A DNA stretch of 64,000 nt, taken from contig NZ_CALUAE010000032.1 of assembly GCF_943913955.1 (NCBI RefSeq), positions 1 to 64,000 on the forward strand, given 5' to 3'. The translations under genes and the position numbers were made by a program. Positions 42,194 to 51,261 of this stretch are shown piece by piece (positions within the stretch are counted from its first letter, which is position 1; each line of letters begins with the position of its first letter). This DNA comes from Mycolicibacterium bacteremicum (GTDB taxonomy: Bacteria > Actinomycetota > Actinomycetes > Mycobacteriales > Mycobacteriaceae). The notes beneath the pieces were generated by a model. The model saw nothing but the letters and a program-made list of their open reading frames with translations, was not told the origin of the DNA and did not search any database.

Positions 42194-43678
42194 ATGACTG
42201 ACACCGACGGTCTGCGGATGAAGACCGCCGCGGGCCGGTGGGTGCTGCTCACCACGGTGCTCGGCTCGGCAATCGTGATGATCGACGGCACCGTCGTCAA
42301 CGTGGCGCTGCCGCACATCGGGGCGGACCTCGATGCCGGCTTCGGTGGCCTGCAGTGGGTCGTCAACGCCTACACACTGACCCTGGCGGCACTGATCCTG
42401 CTGGGCGGTTCCCTCGGCGACCATTACGGGCGACGGCGGGTGTTCCTGATCGGCGTGGTGTGGTTCGCGATCGCCTCGGCAGCCTGCGGCCTGGCGCCGA
42501 ACATCGAGACGCTGATCGTCGCCCGTGCCCTCCAGGGCGTGGGCGGCGCCCTGCTCACCCCCGGCAGCCTGGCCCTGATCTCGGCATCCTTCCGCGGGAC
42601 CGACCGCGCCGCCGCGATCGGCGCATGGTCGGGTCTGGGCGGGCTGGCCGGCGCAGTAGGTCCGTTCCTCGGCGGCTTCCTCGTCGAATGGAACTGGCGG
42701 GCAGTGTTTCTCATCAACCTGCCGCTGGCGGCGGCGGTAATCGCGCTGACGGTCCTGCGGGTGCCCGAAAGCCGCGACGCAGACTCCCCGCCGGGCCTGG
42801 ACGTCGCCGGCACCGTGCTGGCCGCCCTGGGCCTGGGCGCGTTGACGTTCGGCCTGACCAGCCTGGGCAGCACCGGCGCGACCAGCAGTGCGCTGATGGC
42901 GGTCGGTGCCGGCGTGCTGCTGCTGGCCGCCTTCGTGGTGGTGGAGCGCCGTTCCCCACATCCGCTGGTGCCGCCGGCACTGTTCGGCGACAACACCTTC
43001 CGGGTGGCCAACGCCGTGACACTGCTGATTTACGGCGCGTTGGGCGTGGTGTTCCTGACGCTGGTATTGCAGCTGCAGACCGTCGCGGGCTTCAGCCCGG
43101 TCGCGGCCGGGGCCGCGTTGCTGCCGGTCACGGCGATCCTGCTGGTGTTCTCGTCGCGCACCGGGGCCCTGGCCGGCCGGATCGGCCCCCGCCTGCCCAT
43201 GACGCTTGGTCCGCTGCTCTCGGCCGCCGGACTGCTGTTGATGCTGCGCATCGGCCCGCAGGCATCGTGGCTCACCGATGTCCTTCCCGCAGCGCTGGTG
43301 TTCGGCGCGGGCCTGGCTCTGGTGGTGGCGCCACTGACCGCCGCGGTGCTCGACTCCGCACCGGACCGCCTGGCCGGCGCGGCATCGGGGGTCAACAACG
43401 CCGTGGCCCGGGCCGGCGGACTCCTGTCGGTGGCCGTGGTGCCCGCACTCGCCGGCATCGGCGGCGCCGACTACGCCGATCCGGAGGCGTTTGACGCCGG
43501 GTTCCGTATCACCATGCTGATCGCCGCGGGCCTGCTGCTCGGCGCGGCGATTCTCGCCGCCGTCGGGATCAGAACCCGCCGCACCCCGAAGGGTGCGCGC
43601 ATCCGCGTCGAGGAGCGCGTCCATTTCCCGTTGAGCGGTCCGCCGCCGTGTCCGGAAGCGGCACAGCGCGAGACCTGA
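42194..43678 (+). CDS. MFS exporter, DHA2 (14-helix) family
   Basis: A 494-aa drug:proton antiporter-type protein. Motif C-like and A regions are visible: VMIDGTVVNVALPHIGADL, LGDHYGRRRVFLIG, and LQGVGGALLTPGSLALI. Fourteen hydrophobic segments fit the EmrB/QacA group. No adjacent regulator on the same strand; the substrate is unknown. Confidence 0.9.
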   Translation: MTDTDGLRMKTAAGRWVLLTTVLGSAIVMIDGTVVNVALPHIGADLDAGFGGLQWVVNAYTLTLAALILLGGSLGDHYGRRRVFLIGVVWFAIASAACGLAPNIETLIVARALQGVGGALLTPGSLALISASFRGTDRAAAIGAWSGLGGLAGAVGPFLGGFLVEWNWRAVFLINLPLAAAVIALTVLRVPESRDADSPPGLDVAGTVLAALGLGALTFGLTSLGSTGATSSALMAVGAGVLLLAAFVVVERRSPHPLVPPALFGDNTFRVANAVTLLIYGALGVVFLTLVLQLQTVAGFSPVAAGAALLPVTAILLVFSSRTGALAGRIGPRLPMTLGPLLSAAGLLLMLRIGPQASWLTDVLPAALVFGAGLALVVAPLTAAVLDSAPDRLAGAASGVNNAVARAGGLLSVAVVPALAGIGGADYADPEAFDAGFRITMLIAAGLLLGAAILAAVGIRTRRTPKGARIRVEERVHFPLSGPPPCPEAAQRET

Positions 43679-43732
43679 CCGGGCGTGAGTCCAGCCACCC
43701 AGGGCAGGCGAGTTCGGCTGTCTGAGAACGGC

Positions 43733-44224
43733 TCACAGCCCGAGATCGGACAGACCGGGATGATCGTCGGGACGCGGTCCGCTGCTGTCCCAGAAGAACA
43801 GGCGGTCGCCCTCGTGGATCGGCACGTCATTGATGCTGGCGTGCCGGTGGGTCATCAGGCCCGACGCATCGAACTGCCAGTTCTCGTTGCCGTACGCACG
43901 GAACCACTCACCGGCATCGGTGCGGTACTCGTAGGCGAACCGCACCGCGATGCGGTCGGTGCCGTGCGCCCACAGTTCCTTGATCAACCGGTACTCGTGC
44001 TCGCGATCCCACTTGGCGGTCAGGAACGCGACGATCTCCTGCCTGCCGGTGACGAAGTCGGAGCGGTTGCGCCAGCGGCTGTCGAGGGAATAGCCCGTGG
44101 ACACGATATGGGGATCGCGTGTGTTCCAGGCATTCTCGGCCAGTCGGGCCTTCCGTACCGCGGACTCGGCGGTGAACGGCGGGACAGGAATCTTCGTCTC
44201 GTGTGCTTCGGCAGAGGTCATCAT
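43733..44224 (-). CDS. DUF1348 / NTF2-like family protein
   Basis: A 163-aa cone-shaped-fold protein of the nuclear transport factor 2-like family (DUF1348): AWNTRDPHIVSTGYSLDSRWRNRSDFVTGRQEIVAFLTAKW, then ENWQFDASGLMTHRHASINDVPI. Function unknown, often enzyme-like. It diverges from the TetR gene, with two palindromic operators between them, so it is very likely that regulator's target. Confidence 0.85.
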   Translation of the reverse strand: MMTSAEAHETKIPVPPFTAESAVRKARLAENAWNTRDPHIVSTGYSLDSRWRNRSDFVTGRQEIVAFLTAKWDREHEYRLIKELWAHGTDRIAVRFAYEYRTDAGEWFRAYGNENWQFDASGLMTHRHASINDVPIHEGDRLFFWDSSGPRPDDHPGLSDLGL

Positions 44225-44252
44225 CGGCTCGCTTCCCTGTGGTGATCGACAA

Positions 44253-44276
44253 CATGTAGACAGATCTGTCTACATG
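44253..44276. promoter_or_regulatory. TetR operator, perfect 24-bp palindrome
   Basis: CATGTAGACAGA and its exact reverse complement abut, giving a perfect palindrome between the DUF1348 gene and tetR. Confidence 0.85.
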
Positions 44277-44294
44277 CCGCATCACGCTAGTCTA

Positions 44295-44314
44295 TGTAGA
44301 CAGACCTGTCTACA
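44295..44314. promoter_or_regulatory. TetR operator, second palindrome at the tetR start
   Basis: TGTAGACAGACCTGTCTACA, symmetrical except for the two central bases, ends at the nucleotide before ATG 44315. Confidence 0.85.
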
Positions 44315-44923
44315 ATGGAGGTCGTGCGCATCACCGACGTTCTCGATCCACCGCTGGACCTGCCCGCCCTGCCTGCGCGCGAACGGATTCTCGCCACGGC
44401 CTACCGGCTGTTCTATCGGGATGGGATCCGCGCCACCGGAATCGACAAGGTGATTGCCGAAGCCGGCGTCACCAAGGTGACGTTCTATCGGCACTTCCCC
44501 AGCAAGGATGCGTTGATCCTGGCGTTCCTCGACCTACGCCACGACCGGTGGATGCGATGGTTCCGTGACGCGCTGGACCGTCATTCCGGCACCGGTAGGC
44601 GCGGACGTCCGCCGGTGGTCGCCGCGGTCGACGAATGGCTGACGGCGGAATCGTTTCGCGGATGCGCGTTCATCAACAGCGTCAACGAACTCGGCGGCGA
44701 CCTGCCCGAGGTGCACGACATCGCGGCCCGGCACAAGGCGGACATGGTCGCCGCGATCAAGGACACCCTGCCGCCCGGGCCGCAGCGTGCCCGCACCGCG
44801 CAGGCGCTCGGGGTGGCCGTGGACGGCGCGATCGTGCACGCCCAATACACGCGGGATGCCGCCGCCGCGATCAAGGCGTTGACAACGATGGCCGCTGCGC
44901 TGCTACCCGTGTCGAACGGTTGA
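44315..44923 (+). CDS. TetR-family repressor
   Basis: A 202-aa regulator. The helix-turn-helix is at about residues 20-65 (RERILATAYRLFYRDGIRATGIDKVIAEAGVTKVTFYRHFPSKDALIL). The C-terminal ligand domain resembles the TetR_C group linked to small-molecule detoxification. The second operator abuts its ATG, so it should shut off its own transcription as well as that of the DUF1348 gene. The mRNA may be leaderless. It converges with the Nei2 gene. Confidence 0.92.
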   Translation: MEVVRITDVLDPPLDLPALPARERILATAYRLFYRDGIRATGIDKVIAEAGVTKVTFYRHFPSKDALILAFLDLRHDRWMRWFRDALDRHSGTGRRGRPPVVAAVDEWLTAESFRGCAFINSVNELGGDLPEVHDIAARHKADMVAAIKDTLPPGPQRARTAQALGVAVDGAIVHAQYTRDAAAAIKALTTMAAALLPVSNG

Positions 44924-44940
44924 GGTACCGGACAATCACC

Positions 44941-45744
44941 TCAGTCGGGAGCCGGTCCCGGCTGACACACCGGACACCACCACGTGCGGCGTCGTTCCGG
45001 ATCGCCCGGCACCTCGGCGACGACGCGGACCGTCGTTGCGCAGCGCAGGCACGGTCGCCCGGCCCGGCCCGCGACCCAGTGCTGCTCGCCCTTGCGTCGC
45101 ATGCCGGTGGTGATCTGCATGGCCCCGGGCGTCGTCGCCGAGTGCCGTAGTGCGCGCGCCCCGAGTGCGAGCAGCGCGTCGATGTCGAGGTCGCCGACCG
45201 GCGTCCACGGGCTGTGCCCACGCAGGAAGCACAGTTCGTTGGCCCAGAGGTTGCCGAACCCCGCGACGCAGCGTTGGTCGAGAAGTACCGCCGCCACCGG
45301 CCGCTCCGGCGCGGCAGCCATCCGCCCGGCCGCCTCGACGGGGTCCCAATCCGCGCGCAGCGGGTCGGGCCCGAGGTGGCCGATCACCGTCGCCTCGTCG
45401 CGGGTGCGCAGCAGGTCCACGACGGGAAGCCGCACGCCGTAGGCGGCCGGACCGTCGGTGCGGAGCAGCACCCGGACGTCGGGCATGGTCGTGCGCGGCA
45501 GCCACCTGCCCTCGGCCGAGACGGTCCACGACCCCGACATCCGCAGATGGGTGTGCAGGGTCAGGTCGTCGGACAGTCGGGTCAGCAGGTGCTTGCCGTG
45601 GGTGTCGTGTTCGAGCACGGTCAGCCCGGCCAGGTCGTCGGTCGCGTGGGCGGGCACGCGCAGCCGCCCGACCGTCAGCGCCCGCCCCCGCAACGCCGCG
45701 TCGAGGCGGCGGGCCAGCGCATAGACGGTGTCACCCTCCGGCAT
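44941..45744 (-). CDS. nei: Endonuclease VIII-like DNA glycosylase (Nei2 type)
   Basis: Bifunctional glycosylase/AP lyase for oxidised bases. The mature N-terminus Pro2-Glu3 (MPEGDTVYALARRL) is catalytic, which fixes the start at 45744 rather than the upstream ATG at 45813. An H2TH region is visible (LLDQRCVAGFGNLWANELCFLRGHSPW), and a zinc finger closes the protein (CLRC...CPVC). Length (267 aa) matches mycobacterial Nei2 (Rv3297). Confidence 0.92.
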   Translation of the reverse strand: MPEGDTVYALARRLDAALRGRALTVGRLRVPAHATDDLAGLTVLEHDTHGKHLLTRLSDDLTLHTHLRMSGSWTVSAEGRWLPRTTMPDVRVLLRTDGPAAYGVRLPVVDLLRTRDEATVIGHLGPDPLRADWDPVEAAGRMAAAPERPVAAVLLDQRCVAGFGNLWANELCFLRGHSPWTPVGDLDIDALLALGARALRHSATTPGAMQITTGMRRKGEQHWVAGRAGRPCLRCATTVRVVAEVPGDPERRRTWWCPVCQPGPAPD

Positions 45745-45848
45745 CCCTCCATGGTGCCGTCCGGCTGGTTGCGCCTGGCAATAATGCCCACAGGTGCAAG
45801 GATGGTGACGCACATTTCCTACGCCGAGACCGGAGCGGAGCAGAGCCG

Positions 45849-46796
45849 GTGCAACGACCGCATCAGGTGGTGGTGCTCGTCCTCGACGGCGCCCTGCCGC
45901 TGGACGTCGGCATCGCGTCCGAGGTATTCCATCCGGAAACGGGATTCGGCTACCAGGTGTCGGCCTGCGGGGTCAGCGCCGGCACGGTGCCCGCCCACGG
46001 GGGTTTCGGCTACGCGGTCCCGCGCGGCATCGACGCCCTGGCCGAGGCGGATACCGTCATCGTCGCCGGGTACGCGCCGGCGGGCCGGCCGATACCGGCT
46101 CAGGTGCCAGATGCCCTGCGGGCAGCGGCATCTCGCGGGGCCCGCATCGCATCGATCTGCTACGGCGCCTTCGCCCTTGCCGAGGCCGGTCTGCTGGACG
46201 GCCGCCGAGCGACGACGCACTGGGATGCGGCGGACCTGCTCGCACGGCGTCATCCGCAGGTCACCGTCGAACCGAATGTGCTCTTCGTCGACGAGGGGCC
46301 CATCCTCACCTCCGCGGGGGCCGCCGCCGGACTGGACCTCTGCCTGCACATCGTCCGGCGCGACCTCGGCGTCGGCCCGGCCGGCGAGATCGCCCGCGGA
46401 CTCGTTACCGCCCCCTTCCGAACCGGCGGTCAGGCGCAGTACCTGCCGAAGAACACCTCCGCTGCCCACGGCGAATCGCTTGCCGCGACCCGGGAATGGG
46501 CGCTGACCCGCCTCGACCAGCCACTCACGATCACCGGGCTCGCCGCGCACGCACAGATGTCGCCGCGCACGTTCCTGCGCCGCTTCACCGAAGAGACCGG
46601 CAGCACCCCACTGCAGTGGATCCTGCGGGCGCGGGTCGACACCGCCCGCGAACTGTTGGAGACCACCCGCCTGCCGGTGGACCGCATCGCCGAACAGGTC
46701 GGGCTGGGCACCGGGTCGAACCTACGGCTGCACTTCCGCCGGCTGCTCGACATCTCGCCCTCGCAGTACCGCGCCACCTTCGCCGGCCGGAACTGA
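45849..46796 (+). CDS. GlxA-type AraC regulator with DJ-1/PfpI domain
   Basis: A 315-aa regulator. The N-terminal DJ-1/PfpI-like domain (about 5-170) carries the nucleophile-elbow Cys in ASICYGAFALAEAGLLDGRRATTHW, and a C-terminal AraC double helix-turn-helix (about 210-310) includes LDQPLTITGLAAHAQMSPRTFLRRFTEETGSTPLQWI. GTG 45849 starts the conserved region. It is a few bases from the convergent quinone oxidoreductase stop. Ligand unknown. Confidence 0.9.
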   Translation: MQRPHQVVVLVLDGALPLDVGIASEVFHPETGFGYQVSACGVSAGTVPAHGGFGYAVPRGIDALAEADTVIVAGYAPAGRPIPAQVPDALRAAASRGARIASICYGAFALAEAGLLDGRRATTHWDAADLLARRHPQVTVEPNVLFVDEGPILTSAGAAAGLDLCLHIVRRDLGVGPAGEIARGLVTAPFRTGGQAQYLPKNTSAAHGESLAATREWALTRLDQPLTITGLAAHAQMSPRTFLRRFTEETGSTPLQWILRARVDTARELLETTRLPVDRIAEQVGLGTGSNLRLHFRRLLDISPSQYRATFAGRN

Positions 46797-46804
46797 CACC
46801 GCTG

Positions 46805-47812
46805 CTAGGAGACTTGTGGTGGCAGCGCCACGGTGTCACCCACCACATCGATGGCGACCTTGCCGCGCAGTACATACGACCGCCGGTTCTCCAGCAGGTC
46901 GTGTGCCTCGCCGGTGCGCGCGAGCGGCAGGGTCGCACCGATCACCGGCGTCACCAGACCGCGCTCGACCAGGGTGGTGAGCGCATCCAGCTTTCCGCGA
47001 TTCTGGCGGGTGAAGACGAAGTGGTAGGCGGCATTGCGGCCCCACGCCTGGATGAGGTTCTGCGGCTGGGCGATGTCGACGATGCTGACGACCCGCCCCA
47101 GATCGGCCAGCACCAGCGGACTTCGGGTGAGCGTGTCACCCCCGATCGTGTCGAACACGACGTCGACCCCGGCGCCGCGGGTCAGCTCGGCCACCGTGTC
47201 CACGTAATCGGCCGACGCGTAGTCGATCACGGCGTCGGCCCCGAGGGAGCGCACGAAGTCCTCATCGTCGGCTCGTGCCGTGGTGAGCACGCGAGCGCCG
47301 ATCGCCCTGGCGATCTGGATCGCGATGGTGCCGACACCGCCGGCGCCACCGTGGATGAGGATGGTCTCGCCCACGGTCAGCCCCGCGCGGGTCACCAGGG
47401 ATTCCCAGACCGTCCCGCCGACGAGCGTCAGGCTTGCCGCCTCCAGATGGCTGAGGTTGTCCGGTTTGCGGCCGACGAGGTCGACATCGGCGACATGCTG
47501 CTCGGCGTAGGAGCCTGGGCCACCGAAGATCTGAGGCGTGTAGTACACCGCGTCACCAGGACGGAATTCGGTCACGTGCGTGCCGACCTGCTCGATCACC
47601 CCGGAGACGTCGTGGCCGATGATCGCGGGCAGCGGCACCTCGTCGGGGTAGTCGCCGCGGCGGATCTGATAGTCGAGCGGATTCACGGCGGTCGCATGGA
47701 CGCGGACCCGCACCTGGCGCGGCCCGACGAGCGGTACCGGCACCTCGCGCAGCTCGAGCGTGTCCGTGCCGCCGAAACGGGTCAGCACAACGGCTTTCAT
47801 GGACTCGGTCAT
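46805..47812 (-). CDS. Zinc-free MDR-family NADP-dependent quinone oxidoreductase
   Basis: A 335-aa medium-chain dehydrogenase/reductase: MKAVVLTRFGG at the N-terminus, GHDVSGVIEQVGTHVTEFRPGDAVYY, and the nucleotide fold ILIHGGAGGVGTIAIQIARAIGARV. The structural-zinc cysteines are absent, as in QOR/zeta-crystallin-type enzymes. ATG 47812 is preferred; an upstream in-frame extension to 48136 lies over another gene. Likely NADPH-dependent reduction of quinones or enones. Confidence 0.9.
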   Translation of the reverse strand: MTESMKAVVLTRFGGTDTLELREVPVPLVGPRQVRVRVHATAVNPLDYQIRRGDYPDEVPLPAIIGHDVSGVIEQVGTHVTEFRPGDAVYYTPQIFGGPGSYAEQHVADVDLVGRKPDNLSHLEAASLTLVGGTVWESLVTRAGLTVGETILIHGGAGGVGTIAIQIARAIGARVLTTARADDEDFVRSLGADAVIDYASADYVDTVAELTRGAGVDVVFDTIGGDTLTRSPLVLADLGRVVSIVDIAQPQNLIQAWGRNAAYHFVFTRQNRGKLDALTTLVERGLVTPVIGATLPLARTGEAHDLLENRRSYVLRGKVAIDVVGDTVALPPQVS

Positions 47813-47924
47813 CTGGGCTTTCCTGATCGTGATGGGTTCCCACCCAGAATCTCCGCATCGCGACAGCCGTGCCAGTGGCGAGAATGCCAATATCTGCGAG
47901 GATAGTGACAACGCGCCGGCCCAC

Positions 47925-48578
47925 TCAAAAGGCGGCGTCGACCCCGGTGACGGTGATCGCGAAGGGTCCCTGCTGCTTGTCCAGGATGTAGACCGCCACC
48001 TGATCGATCGTCGACGGATCCAGGGTCGGGGGAGCATCCGGCGCGGGATCCAGGCGCATGCCGACCGGTTCGAAACGCGCGACCGGCAGATCGTAGGTCC
48101 GCGGGACGCCGGCCTCGGTGGCGAAGCGCTGGACATAGGACCAGGGCCGGGCGGTATCGCGCACCTTCAGCAGATAGGTCTTCCCGTCGCCCACCGCGCG
48201 CACCCGCAGCGACCGCGCGCCGGTGGCCTTCGGGCCGATCTCGGGATCCACCGGCCCGCGGGTCGAGGCGAACCCGCCGTTGTTGTCCAGGGAGATGCTG
48301 CCCGAGAACCGAAGGCCCCCATCCTCGAAGGCGACCACCGAGGTGGACCTGCCGCCCATCACGGGGTCGTTCACCGTCGTCCACCCGGCGACCTCCTCGG
48401 CGGTGCCGAGATCGACGAGGACGACGTCGGCGGCAGCCGGGGCCGGTGGTGCGGGCGACTCCTGCGCCTGCACCGCGCCGGTACATGCCACCAGCGACAA
48501 CGCCGTGCACGCGCCGAGGACGAGCGCGGCCGATCGCCGGCTCGCTCGGTACCCCGTGTCAGCAGCCACCTGCGGCAC
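47925..48578 (-). CDS. CIA30-family lipoprotein
   Basis: A 217-aa lipoprotein (lipobox around SLVAC) with a CIA30-like beta-sandwich (PF08547): WTTVNDPVMGGRSTSVVAFEDGGLRFSGSISLDNNGGFAST and later QVAVYILDKQQGPFAITVTGVDA. Bacterial members are of unknown function and sugar-binding-like in fold. It overlaps the DUF4174 gene by 20 nt in the same operon. Confidence 0.8.
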   Translation of the reverse strand: MPQVAADTGYRASRRSAALVLGACTALSLVACTGAVQAQESPAPPAPAAADVVLVDLGTAEEVAGWTTVNDPVMGGRSTSVVAFEDGGLRFSGSISLDNNGGFASTRGPVDPEIGPKATGARSLRVRAVGDGKTYLLKVRDTARPWSYVQRFATEAGVPRTYDLPVARFEPVGMRLDPAPDAPPTLDPSTIDQVAVYILDKQQGPFAITVTGVDAAF

Positions 48579-49020
48579 CCATCTCCCGGCCGCGCATCGG
48601 CATGCCGTCGATGACGCGGTAGACCCGCTGCAGATCCGGCACCGTGTCGACGCGCCACTTCTCGCCGCCGTCCTTGCCGATCAGCAGCACGGCGAAAGCA
48701 CCGTCGGCGACCGCATACCGATCAGCCAATCGTCGTGCCCGGTCGGCATCGATCACCCGGCCATCGAGCGTGCTGACGCCGTCGGCCACCACCTGACCGA
48801 GCACCATGTCACGGCCGGTGAATTCGCAACGGCTGGAATCGATCCGGGCCAGCGTCTCGATCAGCCGGGGGTCCTCGGCGCTGGGCGCGAACACCAGCAG
48901 GGGCCGCTGCTGCCACAGATAGTCGTCGAGTTCGCCGGCCATGGCGCTACCGGACCCGAATACGGCCGCGACGACCATCGTGGCGAGGACGAGCATCGAA
49001 CGCAGGACGGTACGCACCAT
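48559..49020 (-). CDS. Secreted DUF4174-family protein
   Basis: A 153-aa protein with a signal peptide (to about residue 29) and a small thioredoxin-like DUF4174 domain: LDDYLWQQRPLLVFAPSAEDPRL and DGAFAVLLIGKDGGEKWR. No redox CxxC motif is present. It lies between the beta-lactamase-like lipoprotein (3 nt away) and the CIA30 gene, all in one minus-strand operon. Confidence 0.8.
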   Translation of the reverse strand: MVRTVLRSMLVLATMVVAAVFGSGSAMAGELDDYLWQQRPLLVFAPSAEDPRLIETLARIDSSRCEFTGRDMVLGQVVADGVSTLDGRVIDADRARRLADRYAVADGAFAVLLIGKDGGEKWRVDTVPDLQRVYRVIDGMPMRGREMGAAGGC

Positions 49021-49023
49021 CGC

Positions 49024-49911
49024 CTACAGGTGCCCGCCGGGGAACATCGTCCGCACCGCCTGGGTGATGGTCTCGCGCGCGGTGGCCGCATCGCCGGGCT
49101 GCAGCGAGCCGATCGCCATCACGTACCGCTGGTCGGGTCCGATCGCCCCGGTGGACACGTGCACCTGGTTGCCACTTCCCCAGCAGCAGAACCAACCCTG
49201 TTTCACCGCAACGGGTTCGGCGGAGACACCGTCCGGGATGCCGAAGCGCTGCGGGTAGCCGTCGAGCCCCGACGACGTGAACCCGGCGAGGTTGCTCATG
49301 ATGATGCCGGCCTGCTCGGCGGGCAGGCCCCCGCTGCCGTCGAGCAACTTGCTGTAGTAGCGGACGAGATCGGCGGCGGTACTCTGGGCGACATCCCAGC
49401 CGCCGTCATAGGGCGCAATGGTGCCCGTCAACCCGTACCGGCCGACCACCCGATCGATGATGGCGTTGCCGCCACCGCGATTCCAGAAGACCTGCGCGGC
49501 ACTGTCATCGGAGGATCGCAACATCGCATCGAGGGACTTGCGGTCGGCCGGGCTCAGCTCGGTCTCACCCCGCGACTCCTGCAGCAGCAGATCATCGGCG
49601 ATGAACAGCTTCACCACCGAGGCGATCGGGAAGGGCTGGTTCGCGCCGTTGGTGGTCAACTGTCCGGTGGTGCGATCGAGCACGGCGATCTCGACGGTGG
49701 CGCCCGCGTCGGCGGCCTCGTCGGTGGCCTGGCGGACGCGCATGTCGAGCCCGGCGGGCAGTTCGGGCGGCGCCTGCGGCATCGACTGCACCGGCGCCTG
49801 TGGCGCGGTGTCGGCGGCCGGCGGCATACCGGAACTGCGCGCCTCGCAACCGCCGACGAGTGCGGCCGCCACCATGATGGCCGCGGTGGTGATGACCGAT
49901 CGGGACGCCAC
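49024..49911 (-). CDS. LppW-like lipoprotein of the beta-lactamase/PBP fold
   Basis: A 295-aa lipoprotein (lipobox Cys22). The SxxK motif is Ser98-V-V-Lys101; the second motif reads Ser134-Asp-Asp instead of SDN, and the third KQGW instead of KTG. A CCWG segment follows. These changes suggest a peptidoglycan-binding or weak hydrolytic role instead of true beta-lactamase activity. It resembles M. tuberculosis LppW (Rv2905). First gene of a three-gene operon with DUF4174 and CIA30 proteins. Confidence 0.8.
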   Translation of the reverse strand: MASRSVITTAAIMVAAALVGGCEARSSGMPPAADTAPQAPVQSMPQAPPELPAGLDMRVRQATDEAADAGATVEIAVLDRTTGQLTTNGANQPFPIASVVKLFIADDLLLQESRGETELSPADRKSLDAMLRSSDDSAAQVFWNRGGGNAIIDRVVGRYGLTGTIAPYDGGWDVAQSTAADLVRYYSKLLDGSGGLPAEQAGIIMSNLAGFTSSGLDGYPQRFGIPDGVSAEPVAVKQGWFCCWGSGNQVHVSTGAIGPDQRYVMAIGSLQPGDAATARETITQAVRTMFPGGHL

Positions 49912-50064
49912 GATTCCTCCTGGTGGATGTGAGGAGGACGCCGCTGCCCGCCTGTTTGCTCAGATGTACCCAGATTGCCCGTTTGGTAACAATTTGCAAC
50001 CCGAACGATTGCAGTGTGGCTGGGCGATGGCTCCCGGCCCGCGCGCGGCCCTAGATTCTTCACA

Positions 50065-51183
50065 GTGCGCCGCCGAACCCTGCTCCAACTGTCTGCTCTG
50101 ACGGCGGCGGGTGCGGCGCTCTCGCACGTGCCGACCGCATCAGCGGCGGCCCCGCGGTGGACGCCGGAACAGGCGCACGACTGGTACCGCCGGCAGGGCT
50201 GGCTGGTCGGCGCGAACTACATTCCGGCGACCGCGACCAACCAGATCGAGATGTGGCAGGCCGGCACCTACGATCCGCGGCGCATCAACGGCGAGCTGCA
50301 GGTGGCCCGCACCATCGGGTTCAACACCGTCCGGGTGTTCCTGCATGATCAGCTGTGGGCCCAGGACCGCGCCGGGTTCCTGCGCCGCGTCGCGCAATTC
50401 GTGGATATCGCCGCCAGTCACGGCATCAAGCCGCTGTTCGTCTTCTTCGATTCCTGCTGGGATCCGCATCCCAGGCTCGGCCCCCAGCCCGCGCCCACCC
50501 AGGGGGTGCACAACTCCCGCTGGGTGCAGAGCCCCGGCGCGGATCTGATCGACAACCCGCGCTACCGGCCGGTGTTGCGCGACTACGTCACCGGCGTGAT
50601 CGGCGCCTTCCGCACCGACAGCCGGGTGCTGGGCTGGGACCTGTGGAATGAGCCGGACAACCCGGCACCCCAGTACGGCGATGTGGAACGCAGCGACAAG
50701 GACGAGGTGGTCGGCGAACTGCTGCCGCAGGTATTCCAGTGGGCCCGGGCGGTCAATCCGAGCCAGCCGCTGACCAGCGGGGTGTGGCGCGGTTCGTGGC
50801 GCAACCCGTCGGGCATTCCCGCGATCCAGCTGGACAACTCCGACATCATCACGTTCCACAGCTACGCCGAGCCGACGACGTTCGAGGACAAGATCGACCA
50901 GCTGGAGCCGTTGGGCCGGCCGATCATGTGCACCGAGTACCTGGCCCGTGAGGACGACAGCACGGTCGAGAACATCCTGCCCGTGGCCAAACGGCGCGGG
51001 GTGGGCGCATACAACTGGGGCTTGGTCGCCGGCCGCACGCAGACCTATTTCCCGTGGGACTCCTGGGACGCCCCGTACGACGTGATCCCGGAGAAATGGA
51101 TGCACGATCTGGTGCATCCGGACGGCCGGGCGTTCCGGGCCAGCGAGATCGAGACGATCCAGAAGCTGACCGCTCGGACGTGA
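50065..51183 (+). CDS. Secreted glycoside hydrolase family 5-like protein
   Basis: A 372-aa exported protein with a Tat-like signal (RRRTLLQLSALTAAGAALS). The catalytic barrel shows GANYIPATATNQIEMWQ, FNTVRVFLHDQLW, the acid/base Glu in GWDLWNEPDNP and a probable nucleophile Glu in CTEYLAR. GTG 50065 starts the Tat signal; the frame is open to 50014. The polysaccharide target is unknown; similar mycobacterial proteins may act on wall glycans or cellulose. Confidence 0.87.
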   Translation: MRRRTLLQLSALTAAGAALSHVPTASAAAPRWTPEQAHDWYRRQGWLVGANYIPATATNQIEMWQAGTYDPRRINGELQVARTIGFNTVRVFLHDQLWAQDRAGFLRRVAQFVDIAASHGIKPLFVFFDSCWDPHPRLGPQPAPTQGVHNSRWVQSPGADLIDNPRYRPVLRDYVTGVIGAFRTDSRVLGWDLWNEPDNPAPQYGDVERSDKDEVVGELLPQVFQWARAVNPSQPLTSGVWRGSWRNPSGIPAIQLDNSDIITFHSYAEPTTFEDKIDQLEPLGRPIMCTEYLAREDDSTVENILPVAKRRGVGAYNWGLVAGRTQTYFPWDSWDAPYDVIPEKWMHDLVHPDGRAFRASEIETIQKLTART

Positions 51184-51210
51184 GCGCCGCGGCAGGCACA
51201 ATCGTGACAC

Positions 51211-51238
51211 TGCCAAAAGGCGACATTGACAAATGGCA
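51211..51238. promoter_or_regulatory. Possible operator/promoter region of the hydrolase-SDR-BVMO operon
   Basis: TGCCA (51211-51215) and TGGCA (51234-51238) form an inverted pair around a TTGACA that could serve as a -35 box. The symmetry is short, so this is tentative. Confidence 0.3.
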
Positions 51239-51261
51239 CATTGGGTGATGGCCTATTACCC

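Noticed and set aside
41786..43624. 612-aa minus-strand frame opposite the MFS gene
   Set aside because: Shadow with repetitive composition; the MFS protein on the plus strand is clear.
46496..47905. 469-aa plus-strand frame opposite the quinone oxidoreductase
   Set aside because: No recognisable domain; antisense to a well-supported MDR protein.
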